A DNA stretch of 15,332 bases from Enterovibrio sp042096095 (GCA_042096095.1 JBELME010000079.1:1-15332); one strand, 5' to 3'. Counted from the stretch's first letter, positions 6,840 through 15,277 are shown. Numbers and translations are program-made. Notes: generated by a model from the sequence alone, not told the origin.

Positions 6840-7225
6840 GTGATGAGCTCTGAATTAAGTGGAATATGGCAAATAGTCTGATGTAAGTGTGACCAGAAAT
6901 TTTCTTAAAGTATGTAATGCTGTATAAGAAAAGTGCTAATAAAGAGGGGATAGGGCAATATGGGAATGGGTCTCACGTCCCCGTTTTTTGGCGGTTTTTT
7001 GCTTTAATCTGCATGTATAACGATGTAAAGAAAGGGTGTCTGGAATTAATTGCAGACTTTCTTTGAGGGTGCAACTTGTACAATATTTCGAATCTCTAGT
7101 GTGCATTTAATTATACATATAAAAGGCGGGTTGAGAAAAGAATTGGGTCAGTAAGGCACATTTATTCATACACCTATGTTTGATGTAAGGGTAATGTTTG
7201 ATGTCAGCTGTGTGCAAATGAGAAG

Positions 7226-7254
7226 CAAAAAGCCAGCCGAAAACGACTGGCTTT
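7226..7254 (-). terminator. Intrinsic terminator of ansA
   Basis: On the minus strand an 11-bp stem AAAGCCAGTCG / CGGCTGGCTTT (one G-U pair) with loop TTTT is followed by further T residues. It begins about 20 bases after the ansA stop codon. Confidence 0.92.
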
Positions 7255-7274
7255 GAGTGCAAGCTAATAGGAAA

Positions 7275-8285
7275 TTAGTGCGTCAATTCACCACGAAGAT
7301 CTTGTTGCAGCATGGTTCGGATCGTATCCATTGGCAGATCTTGACTGAGCAAGTAGTGCAGCTTTGCCAATGCAGCTTCTGGGGTCATGTCATAACCGCT
7401 TAGTACGCCCGCTTCTGCAAGCGCACAGCCTGTGGCATAGCCACCCATATTCACTTTACCCGCAAGACATTGCGTGAGGTTGAGGACAACGACGCCGCGC
7501 TGAGTGGCTTCTTTCAGTAAACCCAACAGTTCCACGTTTTGTGGGGCATTACCAACACCAAACGTTAGCAATATCATGGCATTCACTGGTTGCTTGAGCG
7601 CATTACTGATGACATCCGGTGAGATACCTGGGTACATCATGATGATGGCGACAGGTTGCTCTGTGATGGTATGAACCTTAAACGCACCTTCTGGCTTTTT
7701 ATCAATCTCCGCACCGTGAAGTTGAATATTGATACCAGCTTCAAGCAGGGAAGGCAGGTTTGGCGACGTGAAAGCGTTAAAACCATCAGCATGCGATTTG
7801 GTGCTGCGGTTGCCACGAAGCAATTGGTTGTTAAAGAACAACGTGACTTCGTTAATCGGGTAATTAGCCGCGATATGCAGAGAGTTCAACAAGTTGGCTT
7901 GGCCATCTGAACGAAGCTCTGCCAAAGGAATTTGTGACCCGGTGACGATAACGGGCTTATCCAAATTCTCCAGCATGAAAGAAAGCGCAGACGCCGTGTA
8001 TGCCATGGTGTCAGTACCATGCAAGATCACGAAGCCATCATAATTGTCGTAGTTGTTGCGGATATCGTCAGCAATGCGTTGCCAATCCGCTGGCGTCATA
8101 TCTGCAGAATCGATGAGTGGGCTGTACTCATGGATTGTGAATTCAGGCATTTCTGGACGATGGAATTCTGGCATTTGCTTAAGTTGTTCTTGCATAAAGC
8201 CAGACACAGGAATGTATCCCTGTTCAGATTTAAGCATGCCGATCGTGCCGCCCGTGTAGGCGATGTAAATATGTTTTCTTTCCAT
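7275..8285 (-). CDS. ansA: L-asparaginase I (cytoplasmic)
   Basis: AnsA hydrolyses L-asparagine to aspartate and ammonia in the cytoplasm. The 336-residue product matches E. coli asparaginase I over its whole length. It has the first catalytic block AYTGGTIGM (Thr14), the second block HGTDTMAYTASAL (Thr91, Asp92), TGSQIPLAELRSDG, and the catalytic Lys163 in RSTKSHADGF. Numbering from the ATG at 8283-8285 makes these positions identical to E. coli, so this start is chosen; a GTG two codons upstream (8289-8291) is the alternative. There is no signal peptide, which separates it from periplasmic asparaginase II. The ribosome site is weak. It lies downstream of sppA on the same strand, as in E. 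coli, but has its own promoter and terminator. Confidence 0.97.
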   Translation of the reverse strand: MERKHIYIAYTGGTIGMLKSEQGYIPVSGFMQEQLKQMPEFHRPEMPEFTIHEYSPLIDSADMTPADWQRIADDIRNNYDNYDGFVILHGTDTMAYTASALSFMLENLDKPVIVTGSQIPLAELRSDGQANLLNSLHIAANYPINEVTLFFNNQLLRGNRSTKSHADGFNAFTSPNLPSLLEAGINIQLHGAEIDKKPEGAFKVHTITEQPVAIIMMYPGISPDVISNALKQPVNAMILLTFGVGNAPQNVELLGLLKEATQRGVVVLNLTQCLAGKVNMGGYATGCALAEAGVLSGYDMTPEAALAKLHYLLSQDLPMDTIRTMLQQDLRGELTH

Positions 8286-8320
8286 CTTCACAAATTCAAT
8301 GTTGCCGAGGTAGTGGCGGC

Positions 8321-8348
8321 ATTATACGTACCAGTGGCGCGAAAAAAA
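8321..8348 (-). promoter_or_regulatory. Candidate ansA promoter next to the sppA terminator
   Basis: A perfect TATAAT (8321-8326, minus strand) lies about 36 bases before the ansA ATG. The expected -35 position falls on the T tract of the sppA terminator and matches poorly. The 87-base gap between sppA and ansA thus seems to stop one transcript and start another. Confidence 0.45.
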
Positions 8349-8366
8349 CCCCGGCACTTGCCGGGG
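8342..8366 (-). terminator. Intrinsic terminator of sppA
   Basis: On the minus strand a perfect 7-bp all-GC stem CCCCGGC / GCCGGGG with loop AAGT is followed by seven T. It starts five bases after the sppA stop codon. Confidence 0.95.
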
Positions 8367-8371
8367 AGTTC

Positions 8372-10228
8372 TCAGTTTTCGAAATAACGGCAATTTGGAC
8401 ACAGGGCATATCGCCCATTTGGATCATTGAGGTTATTCAAGTTGTTGATTTCTGATGCCGCTGCGTGAGCAAACTGTTCAAATGCGGGGGGCAATGTAAA
8501 CGCGGTATCAAGACCGACAAACACCATGGTTTGATTGATCATGTCATAAATAAATTGCTGGGCAGGCGTGAGCGGCTCTTCCATCCAATCCAGTGAGTAA
8601 TCGGTAATGCCTGCTAACTCTGCAGCGACAGAAACTGCATCGTCAAAATCACCCATCTGATCGACTAAGCCACGCTTCATGGCGTCATAACCTGTCCAAA
8701 CGCGACCCTGAGCGACTTGGTCGACATCTTCTACAGAAAGGTTGCGCTGGCTCGCGACGAGCTGGATAAAGCGCTGGTAACCGTTTTCGATGCCAAGCTG
8801 CATGATTTCACTGACCTCTTCCGGCAAGGCGCGTGTTACGCCAACACCCGCAAGCGGCGTTGTGCCAATACCGTCGTTGTAGACACCATATTTGGCTAGT
8901 GCATCTTCAAAGGTAGTGAGAATGCCAAAAATACCGATAGAGCCTGTGATGGTGGTTGGCTGCGCCAAAATACGGTTCGCGCTGGTGGATATCCAATAGC
9001 CGCCAGATGCCGCGACACTCGACATGGAGACCACAACAGGTTTGCCAGCGTCTTTGAGTGCTTCCACTTCATTGCGGATCACTTCAGAGGCAAAGGCACT
9101 GCCGCCTGGGCTATCAACACGCAGCACAACGGCTTTAACGGCATCGTCCAAACGTGCTTGACGAAGGAGTGCGCCGGTTGTGTCGCCACCCACTGTGCCT
9201 TCTTGCTCGGAACCATCAATGATGGCTCCGCTCGCCACCACCACGGCAATTTGATCTGCTTTCGGTAGGGTGAAATCGTTGGCGTTGTATTCGTAGATGC
9301 TGACATAGTTGAAACTGTCATCGCCGTCGCTACCAAACTTCTCAGCCAGCTTGGTTCGGATTTGTTGGCGCGTTACCAATTCATCAACCAAGCCAAGGTT
9401 TTGTGAAAGTTTGGCGAAATCACCGTCTGCGGCCTTGATGGTGTTGAGCAAGGTTTCAGAGTCTGGCGAAATGGATTCGACCGTCACACCACGGTTCATC
9501 GCGATATCGTCAACGAATGCCCCCCAAAGCTGATTAAGCCATACAGCGTTGGCTTCGCGTGCTTGTTCCGACATTTCGGTTCGCGTGTAGGGCTCAACAA
9601 ATGATTTATAGGTACCAACGCGGAACACATGGGTGGTGATATCAAGGTTCTTTAACAGATCTTTGAAATAAAGGTTGTACGTGCCGTAGCCACGCAGCAG
9701 CACAGCGCCGTCTGGCGACATCATGATTTCGTCCGCATAGCTGGCGAGGTAGTACTGGCTTTGATTGTAGTGTCCGCCAATCGCTACCACGGATTTTCCT
9801 GCGGCTTTGAACTCGTTGATCGCTTTCGCAATGTAGCGCAGTTTTGTCAGACTGGTTTCTGACATGTCGGACAGACTCAGCACCATGCCATTGATCTTGT
9901 CATCCTTGGTGGCAGCACGAATTTGGTCGACCACATCAAACAGCACAGTTTCAACCTCTGCCGAACGGCCAATAAGATTTTGGGCTGCGATATCATACGG
10001 GTCTAGGCGGCGTTGCTTTTCAACAATCGGGCCTGAAATATCAACCAGCAGCGCACGAGCGGGTTGATCGGTAGGTGTTGGTAACTCTGAGTCTTCAATC
10101 GTAAAGGCGAAGTAAATCGCAACGAGTAGACCAATAAAAAGCACGTTGAGTATTAGCTGACGTGCAAACCCCAATATCTTCCAACACCACTTCAATACGG
10201 TGCCTAGAAATTTAAAAAGCGTTTTCAT
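8372..10228 (-). CDS. sppA: Signal peptide peptidase SppA, long (protease IV) form
   Basis: SppA is an inner-membrane serine protease with a Ser-Lys dyad that degrades cleaved signal peptides on the periplasmic side. The product has 618 residues, the same length as E. coli SppA. A single N-terminal membrane segment is at ~22-42 (LILNVLFIGLLVAIYFAF). The tandem ClpP-like halves follow: the first carries the general base Lys208 in RVGTYKSFVEP, the second the nucleophile Ser408 in SVAASGGYW, each one residue from E. coli Lys209 and Ser409. VDSPGGSA and TTITGSIGIFG are typical of the second half. The C-terminus ends with a CPNC pair of unknown role. The ATG at 10226-10228 has a GGA about 8 bases upstream. 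A -10-like TAGAAT lies at 10312-10317. Divergent from fadH. Confidence 0.97.
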   Translation of the reverse strand: MKTLFKFLGTVLKWCWKILGFARQLILNVLFIGLLVAIYFAFTIEDSELPTPTDQPARALLVDISGPIVEKQRRLDPYDIAAQNLIGRSAEVETVLFDVVDQIRAATKDDKINGMVLSLSDMSETSLTKLRYIAKAINEFKAAGKSVVAIGGHYNQSQYYLASYADEIMMSPDGAVLLRGYGTYNLYFKDLLKNLDITTHVFRVGTYKSFVEPYTRTEMSEQAREANAVWLNQLWGAFVDDIAMNRGVTVESISPDSETLLNTIKAADGDFAKLSQNLGLVDELVTRQQIRTKLAEKFGSDGDDSFNYVSIYEYNANDFTLPKADQIAVVVASGAIIDGSEQEGTVGGDTTGALLRQARLDDAVKAVVLRVDSPGGSAFASEVIRNEVEALKDAGKPVVVSMSSVAASGGYWISTSANRILAQPTTITGSIGIFGILTTFEDALAKYGVYNDGIGTTPLAGVGVTRALPEEVSEIMQLGIENGYQRFIQLVASQRNLSVEDVDQVAQGRVWTGYDAMKRGLVDQMGDFDDAVSVAAELAGITDYSLDWMEEPLTPAQQFIYDMINQTMVFVGLDTAFTLPPAFEQFAHAAASEINNLNNLNDPNGRYALCPNCRYFEN

Positions 10229-10356
10229 GAATAATTCCAGCGACTTTCCCTAGCCATAATCGTAACGAATCCTATTTGGAATGCTAGGGTCTGAGGGTTT
10301 TAGATAACACTATTCTACATAAACCCTGTGCAAGACCTCATAAAAGCCTATGTATT

Positions 10357-10378
10357 TGGATAAAAAATCGCTTATCCA
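10357..10378. repeat. Inverted repeat in the sppA-fadH intergenic region
   Basis: TGGATAA (10357-10363) and TTATCCA (10372-10378) form 7-bp arms with an 8-base AT-rich spacer, between the divergent genes. It could be a regulator site or chance; it has no T tract suited to termination. Confidence 0.35.
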
Positions 10379-10428
10379 GACCTTAGGCGTTGGTATTTGA
10401 TCGGTGTTGTAAAAATGTAAACAAACGT

Positions 10429-10457
10429 TTGAATTTTTGGTTTTGCAGGCTTATCTT
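10429..10457 (+). promoter_or_regulatory. Candidate fadH promoter
   Basis: TTGAAT (10429-10434) and TATCTT (10452-10457) are partial -35 and -10 matches at exactly 17 bases spacing. Transcription would start near 10464, inside the FadR-type palindrome. The 10-bp palindrome CAAACGTTTG (10422-10431), with the AACGTT core seen in LacI/PurR-family sites, overlaps the -35. Confidence 0.4.
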
Positions 10458-10470
10458 GGTCAGACCAGAA
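10454..10470 (+). promoter_or_regulatory. FadR-type operator upstream of fadH
   Basis: The core TGGTCAGACCA (10457-10467) is a perfect palindrome that fits the FadR consensus TGGTCNGACC. It overlaps the probable start point, 25 to 40 bases before the fadH ATG, a repressing position. FadR releases DNA on binding long-chain acyl-CoA, so fadH would be induced by fatty acids. The match to family knowledge and gene function is strong; binding itself is inferred. Confidence 0.75.
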
Positions 10471-10495
10471 CTCATAATAAGAATGGAAGCGCCTA

Positions 10496-12505
10496 ATGAA
10501 TTCGCCTTACCCTCACTTGCTCGCTCCACTGGATCTTGGTTTCACCCAGTTGAAAAACCGTGTGTTGATGGGCTCTATGCACACAGGGCTGGAAGAATCT
10601 AACGATGGGTTTAAAAAGCTCTCTGCCTTTTATGCTGAACGTGCCAAAGGGGGCGTTGGACTTATCGTGACTGGCGGTTTTTCGCCTAACTTCCGTGGTC
10701 GATTGCACCCACTCAGTGCGCAATTCAGTAGCGGCAGAGCAGCGAGGGCGCACCGAAACATTACCGATGCGGTTCATGAGCATGGCGGAAAAATTGCGCT
10801 CCAACTCCTTCATGCTGGGCGCTATGCCATGCACCCTTTTGCCTTGAGTGCGTCCGAAGTACGTTCTCCTATCTCTAAGTTTGCGCCGTCTGAAATGAGT
10901 GAGCGCCAGATCAGAAATACCATCAACGATTTTGCCAGGAGTTCAGAGCTTGCCCGTGAAGCGCGGTATGACGGTGTTGAAATCATGGGTTCTGAAGGTT
11001 ACTTGATTAACCAGTTCATCTGTAAGCGCTCAAACAACCGCTATGACGCATGGGGTGGCAGCTATGCGAACCGCTCACGTTTCCCGGTTGAGATCGTGAA
11101 AGCTGTGCGCGAAAGAGTAGGGAAAGATTTCATCATCATCTTCCGACTTTCCATGCTGGATTTGGTGGAACAGGGCAGCACACATGATGAAGTGGTTGAG
11201 CTGGCTAAAGCTCTCGAAGCGGCAGGTGTGACCATTTTAAATACCGGTATCGGTTGGCACGAAGCCCGTGTTCCGACTATTGCTACCCAAGTGCCGCGAG
11301 CGGCGTTCAGTTGGGTCACTGAAAGATTGAAGGGGGAGGTGAATATTCCTCTCGTGACTTGTAACCGAATTAATACACCAGAAGTGGGTGAATCCATTTT
11401 GTCGAGCGGCCAGGCCGATATGGTCTCTATGGCGCGCCCTTTCCTTGCGGATGCCAACTTTGTGGTGAAGGCCGAAGCAGATCGTTCGGATGACATCAAT
11501 ACGTGTATTGCCTGTAATCAGGCATGTCTCGACCATGTGTTTAAAGGTAAGCGCGCAAGCTGCTTGGTTAACCCACAAGCCTGTTATGAAACAGAACTGG
11601 TGGTTGCACCTGCAACCGCAAAACGAAAAATTGCTGTGGTCGGCGGCGGTATGGCCGGTATGTCTTGTGCGGTGACTTCGGCCGAGCGCGGCTTTGATGT
11701 CGTGTTGTTTGAAAAAGCCCCTCAGCTAGGCGGTCAGTTCAATCTTGCTATGCAAATCCCTGGTAAAGAAGAATTCAAGGAATCAATCCGATACTTCACG
11801 CGCCGTGTTGAGCAGTGTGGCATTGAGGTTCGCTTGAATACCGAAGTGAATGCAGAATCACTCGATGGGTTTGATGAGGTGGTTATCGCCACAGGCGTGA
11901 AACCGAGAATGCCAAACATTCAGGGAATCGATCACGAGAAAGCCTTAGATTATCAAACGTTTATTCGCGAGCAGCCTGAGCTTGGCGGACGCATTGCGAT
12001 TGTTGGTGCCGGCGGCATTGGTATTGATGTCGCGACCATGATCACTGAACCCGAAGATCAAACTTTGGATGAGTGGTTGCAAGATTGGGGCATTGATAAA
12101 TCGTTATCTCACGAAGGCGGGTTGCTTCCTGCGCCACATTATGTTGCTCAACGCCAAGTGTGGTTGTTGCAACGTCGCCAAGGACGTGTTGGTAAAGGCC
12201 CGGGTAAAACGACAGGCTGGATCCACCGTAAAACGTTGGAAAAACGCGGTGTGGAACTGCTCGGTGGTGTGAGTTACGAAAAGATAGATGATGCAGGTTT
12301 GCACATTACCTTGGAAGGGCAAGAGCATATTCTTCCAGCGGATCATGTCATTATTTGTGCAGGCCAAGAATCCGTGAATGGCTTGGTCGCAGAACTCGAA
12401 ACCAAGGGCATTAATGCACACATTATTGGTGGCGCAGAAAAGGCCGGAGAGCTTGATGCAAAACGCGCGATTCGACAAGGTGTCGAGCTCGCAATCACGC
12501 TTTAA
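10496..12505 (+). CDS. fadH: NADPH-dependent 2,4-dienoyl-CoA reductase
   Basis: FadH reduces 2,4-dienoyl-CoA to enoyl-CoA, allowing beta-oxidation of polyunsaturated fatty acids. The 669-residue protein is collinear with E. coli FadH (about 672). An N-terminal FMN TIM barrel of the old-yellow-enzyme type begins PLDLGFTQLKNRVLMGSMHT and carries Tyr169 (SEGYLIN) and His255 (GIGWHEAR), equivalent to the catalytic pair. A 4Fe-4S site follows with Cys337, Cys340, Cys344 and Cys356 (NTCIACNQACLD, SCLVNP). FAD- and NADPH-binding Rossmann motifs are at ~380-388 (VVGGGMAGM) and ~502-510 (IVGAGGIGI). The ATG at 10496 has GGAAG seven bases upstream. The gene is single, closed by its own terminator, and preceded by a FadR-type operator. 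Confidence 0.97.
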   Translation: MNSPYPHLLAPLDLGFTQLKNRVLMGSMHTGLEESNDGFKKLSAFYAERAKGGVGLIVTGGFSPNFRGRLHPLSAQFSSGRAARAHRNITDAVHEHGGKIALQLLHAGRYAMHPFALSASEVRSPISKFAPSEMSERQIRNTINDFARSSELAREARYDGVEIMGSEGYLINQFICKRSNNRYDAWGGSYANRSRFPVEIVKAVRERVGKDFIIIFRLSMLDLVEQGSTHDEVVELAKALEAAGVTILNTGIGWHEARVPTIATQVPRAAFSWVTERLKGEVNIPLVTCNRINTPEVGESILSSGQADMVSMARPFLADANFVVKAEADRSDDINTCIACNQACLDHVFKGKRASCLVNPQACYETELVVAPATAKRKIAVVGGGMAGMSCAVTSAERGFDVVLFEKAPQLGGQFNLAMQIPGKEEFKESIRYFTRRVEQCGIEVRLNTEVNAESLDGFDEVVIATGVKPRMPNIQGIDHEKALDYQTFIREQPELGGRIAIVGAGGIGIDVATMITEPEDQTLDEWLQDWGIDKSLSHEGGLLPAPHYVAQRQVWLLQRRQGRVGKGPGKTTGWIHRKTLEKRGVELLGGVSYEKIDDAGLHITLEGQEHILPADHVIICAGQESVNGLVAELETKGINAHIIGGAEKAGELDAKRAIRQGVELAITL

Positions 12506-12525
12506 ACGTTCGATATAAATCCGCA

Positions 12526-12562
12526 AAAGCCAGAGGGAAATATCCTTCTGGCTTTGTGTTAT
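12526..12562 (+). terminator. Intrinsic terminator of fadH
   Basis: A 13-bp stem AAAGCCAGAGGGA (12526-12538) / TCCTTCTGGCTTT (12543-12555) with one G-U pair and loop AATA is followed by GTGTTAT. The T tail is short but the stem is long. Confidence 0.85.
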
Positions 12563-12597
12563 CTTGAAGGTAATTGTTTTCTTAAATTGGATCATTC

Positions 12598-13146
12598 ATG
12601 GACGCTTTAAGCCTACTGACACAACGTCGCTCTATTCCTCGTCTTTCTGAGCCAGCGCCATCCGGCGATGCACTCAACAGCATGATTGCTGCTGGGCTTC
12701 GTGCTCCCGACCATGGCGGATTAACGCCTTGGCAATTTGTGGTGGCAACCGGCGAAGGATTGGAGACGCTTTCTGACATTTTGAAACGTGCCGCTGAATC
12801 CGAAAACGCCGAAGACGCTGTGGTTGAAAAAGCGATGAATTCGCCGTTTCGCGCGCCCATGGTGATCACTGTTATCGCTCGCACCAAACAGCATGACAAA
12901 GTCCCTGTGATTGAACAGCATATTTCAGCGGGTTGTGCTGCTCAGGCGATGCAAATGGCGGCGGTGGCTCAGGGCTTTCAAGGATTTTGGCGAACAGGGA
13001 AGTGGGCGTATCACCCTGTCGTGCGTGAAGCGTTTGATGTGTCCGGTGATGACGAAATCGTTGGCTTTTTGTATGTCGGAACACCGGGGTGCGAGCCGGC
13101 CAATCCACCCAAGCGTGACACCGACAAATACGTTACCTTCCTGTGA
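12598..13146 (+). CDS. ydjA: YdjA-like FMN nitroreductase-family protein
   Basis: This small FMN-dependent oxidoreductase of the nitroreductase fold is cytoplasmic and probably homodimeric; its natural substrate is not established. The 182 residues match E. coli YdjA (183) from end to end. It has the N-terminal FMN-phosphate motif RRSIPRLSEPAPSG, RAPDHGGLTPWQF, NSPFRAPMVITV, the block SAGCAAQAMQMAAVAQGF, and GFLYVGTP near the C-terminus. The ATG at 12598 follows a weak GGA site. It lies between the fadH and topB genes on the same strand, each separated by a terminator, so it is probably transcribed alone. In E. coli ydjA is also close to sppA and topB. Confidence 0.95.
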   Translation: MDALSLLTQRRSIPRLSEPAPSGDALNSMIAAGLRAPDHGGLTPWQFVVATGEGLETLSDILKRAAESENAEDAVVEKAMNSPFRAPMVITVIARTKQHDKVPVIEQHISAGCAAQAMQMAAVAQGFQGFWRTGKWAYHPVVREAFDVSGDDEIVGFLYVGTPGCEPANPPKRDTDKYVTFL

Positions 13147-13167
13147 TCTACTGAACACTACCTAACG

Positions 13168-13203
13168 CAAATAACTGGATGAATATCCAGTTATTTGTTG
13201 TTA
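13168..13203 (+). terminator. Intrinsic terminator of ydjA
   Basis: A perfect 13-bp stem CAAATAACTGGAT (13168-13180) / ATCCAGTTATTTG (13185-13197) with loop GAAT is followed by TTGTTA. The tail is T-rich but interrupted, so efficiency is uncertain. Confidence 0.75.
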
Positions 13204-13226
13204 ATAACACGCAATTTCGCTAAATT
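13198..13226 (+). promoter_or_regulatory. Candidate topB promoter
   Basis: TTGTTA (13198-13203) and TAAATT (13221-13226) are four-of-six matches at 17 bases spacing, about 30 bases before the topB start. The -35 starts right at the foot of the ydjA terminator. Confidence 0.35.
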
Positions 13227-13256
13227 ATCGACAAGACCCTCTGTTCAGATTTCTTC

Positions 13257-15203
13257 ATGGCTCGACTCTTTATCGCAGAAAAACCCAGCCTTGGCCGCGC
13301 AATTGTTGCTGCATTGCCTAAGCCTCATAAAAACAATGACGGCTACATTCAGGCCGCGAACGGTGACACAGTCACATGGTGTATTGGGCACTTACTCGAG
13401 CAAGCTGAGCCGGATGCCTATGATGAAAAATACAAGACATGGCGTCTTGATGATCTGCCTATTATCCCTTCAGAGTGGTTATTGAAACCGCGCAAATCCG
13501 CCGCGAAGCAGCTTTCAGTTGTGAAAAAACTCCTGCGTCAGTTCGATGACATCATCCATGCTGGTGACCCTGATCGAGAAGGGCAATTGTTGGTGGATGA
13601 GGTGTTCAGCCACGCGAAATTGCCTGCGGCGAAGAAACAAAAAATCCAACGTCTTTTGATCAACGACCTGAACGTGTCGGCAGTAAAAAAAGCACTGTCA
13701 GCATTACGTAGCAACCTTGATTTTGTCCCGCTCTCCGTTTCTGCATTAGCCCGCTCTCGCGCTGATTGGCTCTATGGCATGAACATGTCTCGCGCCTACA
13801 CCTTGCTCGGTAAACAGGCTGGGTATCAAGGCGTGTTATCTGTAGGGCGCGTTCAAACGCCTGTATTGGGCTTGGTGGTTCGACGTGATCGAGAGATCGA
13901 GGCTTTCATCCCCAAGCCTTTTTATCAGTTAGACGCTGTGATTCCGTATCAAGGGAGTGACATTTTGGCGCGCTGGCAGCCCAGTGAATCCTGTGAGCCT
14001 TGGCAAGATGAAGAAGGACGTGTGCTGTCGCGAAAGCTGGTAGAGAATGTTGCGAAACGCATTGAAGGCCAACCTGCAACAGTGACGGAATCGGAGCGCA
14101 AGAACAGTAAACAAGCACCGCCTCTTCCATACAGCTTGTCGACCTTACAGATAGATGCTGCAAAACGATTTAACATGAGTGCAGCGGACGTATTGTCATG
14201 TTGTCAGTCGCTCTACGAAAAACACAAAGTCATTACCTACCCGCGATCGGATAGCCGCTACTTGCCGAAAGGCCATTTTAAAGAAGCGGGGAGCGTGACT
14301 GCAGCCATCAGTAAAACCTCGTCATCACTTGGCGAGGCGGTTAAACATGCCAACTTATCGTTACGTTCTAAGGCGTGGAATGATGCCAAAGTAGAAGCGC
14401 ACCATGCGATCATTCCTACGGGCAAGAGCAGCAGCGCGCTAAGCAGTTACGAACAAAATGTCTACGAGCTGATTGCTCGACAGTATTTAATGCAGTTCTA
14501 CCCAGCCGCAGAGTATGCCGAAGCCAAGTTGAACTTTGATATTGTGGGTGGGCAGTTCATCGCCAAAGGCAAACAGCTTACCGTGCAGGGCTGGCGAGTG
14601 CTGTTATCCCGCGACAAAGCGGCACAAAAAGAAGACATTGAAAGCCAAGTTCCACCTCTGGAAAAAGGCACGGTACTGACGTGTCTTCGTGGAGACATTA
14701 AAGATTGCATGACAGAGCCACCAAGGCACTTTACGGAAGCCACATTACTTCAGGCGATGACAGGTATTGGTCGATTTGTACAAGATGTTTCGTTGAAGAA
14801 AATTTTGCGGGAAACCGATGGCCTTGGGACAGAAGCAACCCGCGCAGGCATTCTGGATTTGCTCTTCAAGCGCAGTCTACTTTCTCGAGAGGGAAAACAG
14901 ATTCGGGCAACGGCCTCTGGATGTGGCTTAATTGATGCTTTACCTGAAAAGGCTGCATACCCTGATATGACCGCACAGTGGGAACGTCAACTGCATGACA
15001 TGGCAGAAAAGAAGGGTGCTTATCAGCCCTTTATGACGGCTTTAGAGTCGGAATTGTTGGCGTTAATGGGCGCTGTTCGACAAGGGCCTGTTCCTGAAAG
15101 TTTGCGTTCATTACCGCAAAGTCCTTCTCCGTTTAGGAAGAAAAAAGGCCGCGGATTTTCAAACAAGAAGAAGGGATATCAAAAGAAAGCAGCGAGCAAA
15201 TAG
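13257..15203 (+). CDS. topB: DNA topoisomerase III
   Basis: TopB is a type IA topoisomerase that passes single DNA strands and is efficient at decatenation, often with RecQ. The 648-residue protein is close to E. coli TopB (653). The TOPRIM domain begins MARLFIAEKPSLGRA (metal-binding Glu8) and continues with DPDREGQ (Asp104, Asp106, Glu108). SVGRVQTPVLGLVVRRD is the conserved type IA segment, and VITYPRSDSRYLP carries the catalytic Tyr328, the same number as in E. coli. GIGRFVQDVSLK and ETDGLGTEATRAGIL are further family motifs. The tail is very basic (KKKGRGFSNKKKGYQKK), probably DNA-binding, with no zinc fingers. The start at 13257 lacks a clear ribosome site. Confidence 0.97.
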   Translation: MARLFIAEKPSLGRAIVAALPKPHKNNDGYIQAANGDTVTWCIGHLLEQAEPDAYDEKYKTWRLDDLPIIPSEWLLKPRKSAAKQLSVVKKLLRQFDDIIHAGDPDREGQLLVDEVFSHAKLPAAKKQKIQRLLINDLNVSAVKKALSALRSNLDFVPLSVSALARSRADWLYGMNMSRAYTLLGKQAGYQGVLSVGRVQTPVLGLVVRRDREIEAFIPKPFYQLDAVIPYQGSDILARWQPSESCEPWQDEEGRVLSRKLVENVAKRIEGQPATVTESERKNSKQAPPLPYSLSTLQIDAAKRFNMSAADVLSCCQSLYEKHKVITYPRSDSRYLPKGHFKEAGSVTAAISKTSSSLGEAVKHANLSLRSKAWNDAKVEAHHAIIPTGKSSSALSSYEQNVYELIARQYLMQFYPAAEYAEAKLNFDIVGGQFIAKGKQLTVQGWRVLLSRDKAAQKEDIESQVPPLEKGTVLTCLRGDIKDCMTEPPRHFTEATLLQAMTGIGRFVQDVSLKKILRETDGLGTEATRAGILDLLFKRSLLSREGKQIRATASGCGLIDALPEKAAYPDMTAQWERQLHDMAEKKGAYQPFMTALESELLALMGAVRQGPVPESLRSLPQSPSPFRKKKGRGFSNKKKGYQKKAASK

Positions 15204-15231
15204 CAGTGAACATCTACGCCTAACATGAACG

Positions 15232-15263
15232 AAAAAATAGCGGGGTTTTCCTCGCTATTTTTT
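15232..15263 (+). terminator. Intrinsic terminator of topB
   Basis: A 14-bp stem AAAAAATAGCGGGG (15232-15245) / CCTCGCTATTTTTT (15250-15263) with one G-U pair and loop TTTT ends in a T tract. The A-rich left side means it could also work on the minus strand for a gene to the right. Confidence 0.92.
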
Positions 15264-15277
15264 ATCAATGATATCTG

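Larger units (their letters stand above)
6618..7225. other. Long non-coding region upstream of RTX gene B
   Basis: About 600 bases lie between the RTX start and the ansA terminator, with no credible gene. Besides the candidate promoter and hairpin, there is a bulged inverted repeat at 7027-7064 (AAAGAAA + GTCTG against CAGAC + TTTCTTT, 4-base bulge), a T-rich stretch CCCCGTTTTTTGGCGGTTTTTT around 6978-7000, and a direct repeat ATGTTTGATGT at 7176-7186 and 7194-7204. A 15-codon ORF at about 6960 (MGMGLTSPFFGGFLL) follows a purine-rich site but is too short to call. The size suggests complex regulation, a small RNA, or decayed sequence. Confidence 0.5.

Noticed and set aside
4336..6841. Nine-base word ATGACAAGT upstream of both RTX genes (4336-4344 and 6833-6841)
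   Set aside because: It might be a shared regulator site, but one nine-base match between gaps of this size is expected by chance, and distances to the start codons differ (148 versus 216 bases).
6945..7005. Possible plus-strand terminator or riboswitch-like element with GGG/CCC runs and T tracts
   Set aside because: No stem longer than 4-5 bp could be paired next to the T tract, and no upstream plus-strand gene needs it; no riboswitch consensus is present.
10357..10378. TGGATAA / TTATCCA as a terminator
   Set aside because: It lies between divergent genes, so there is nothing to terminate, and it lacks a T tract; kept only as a repeat.
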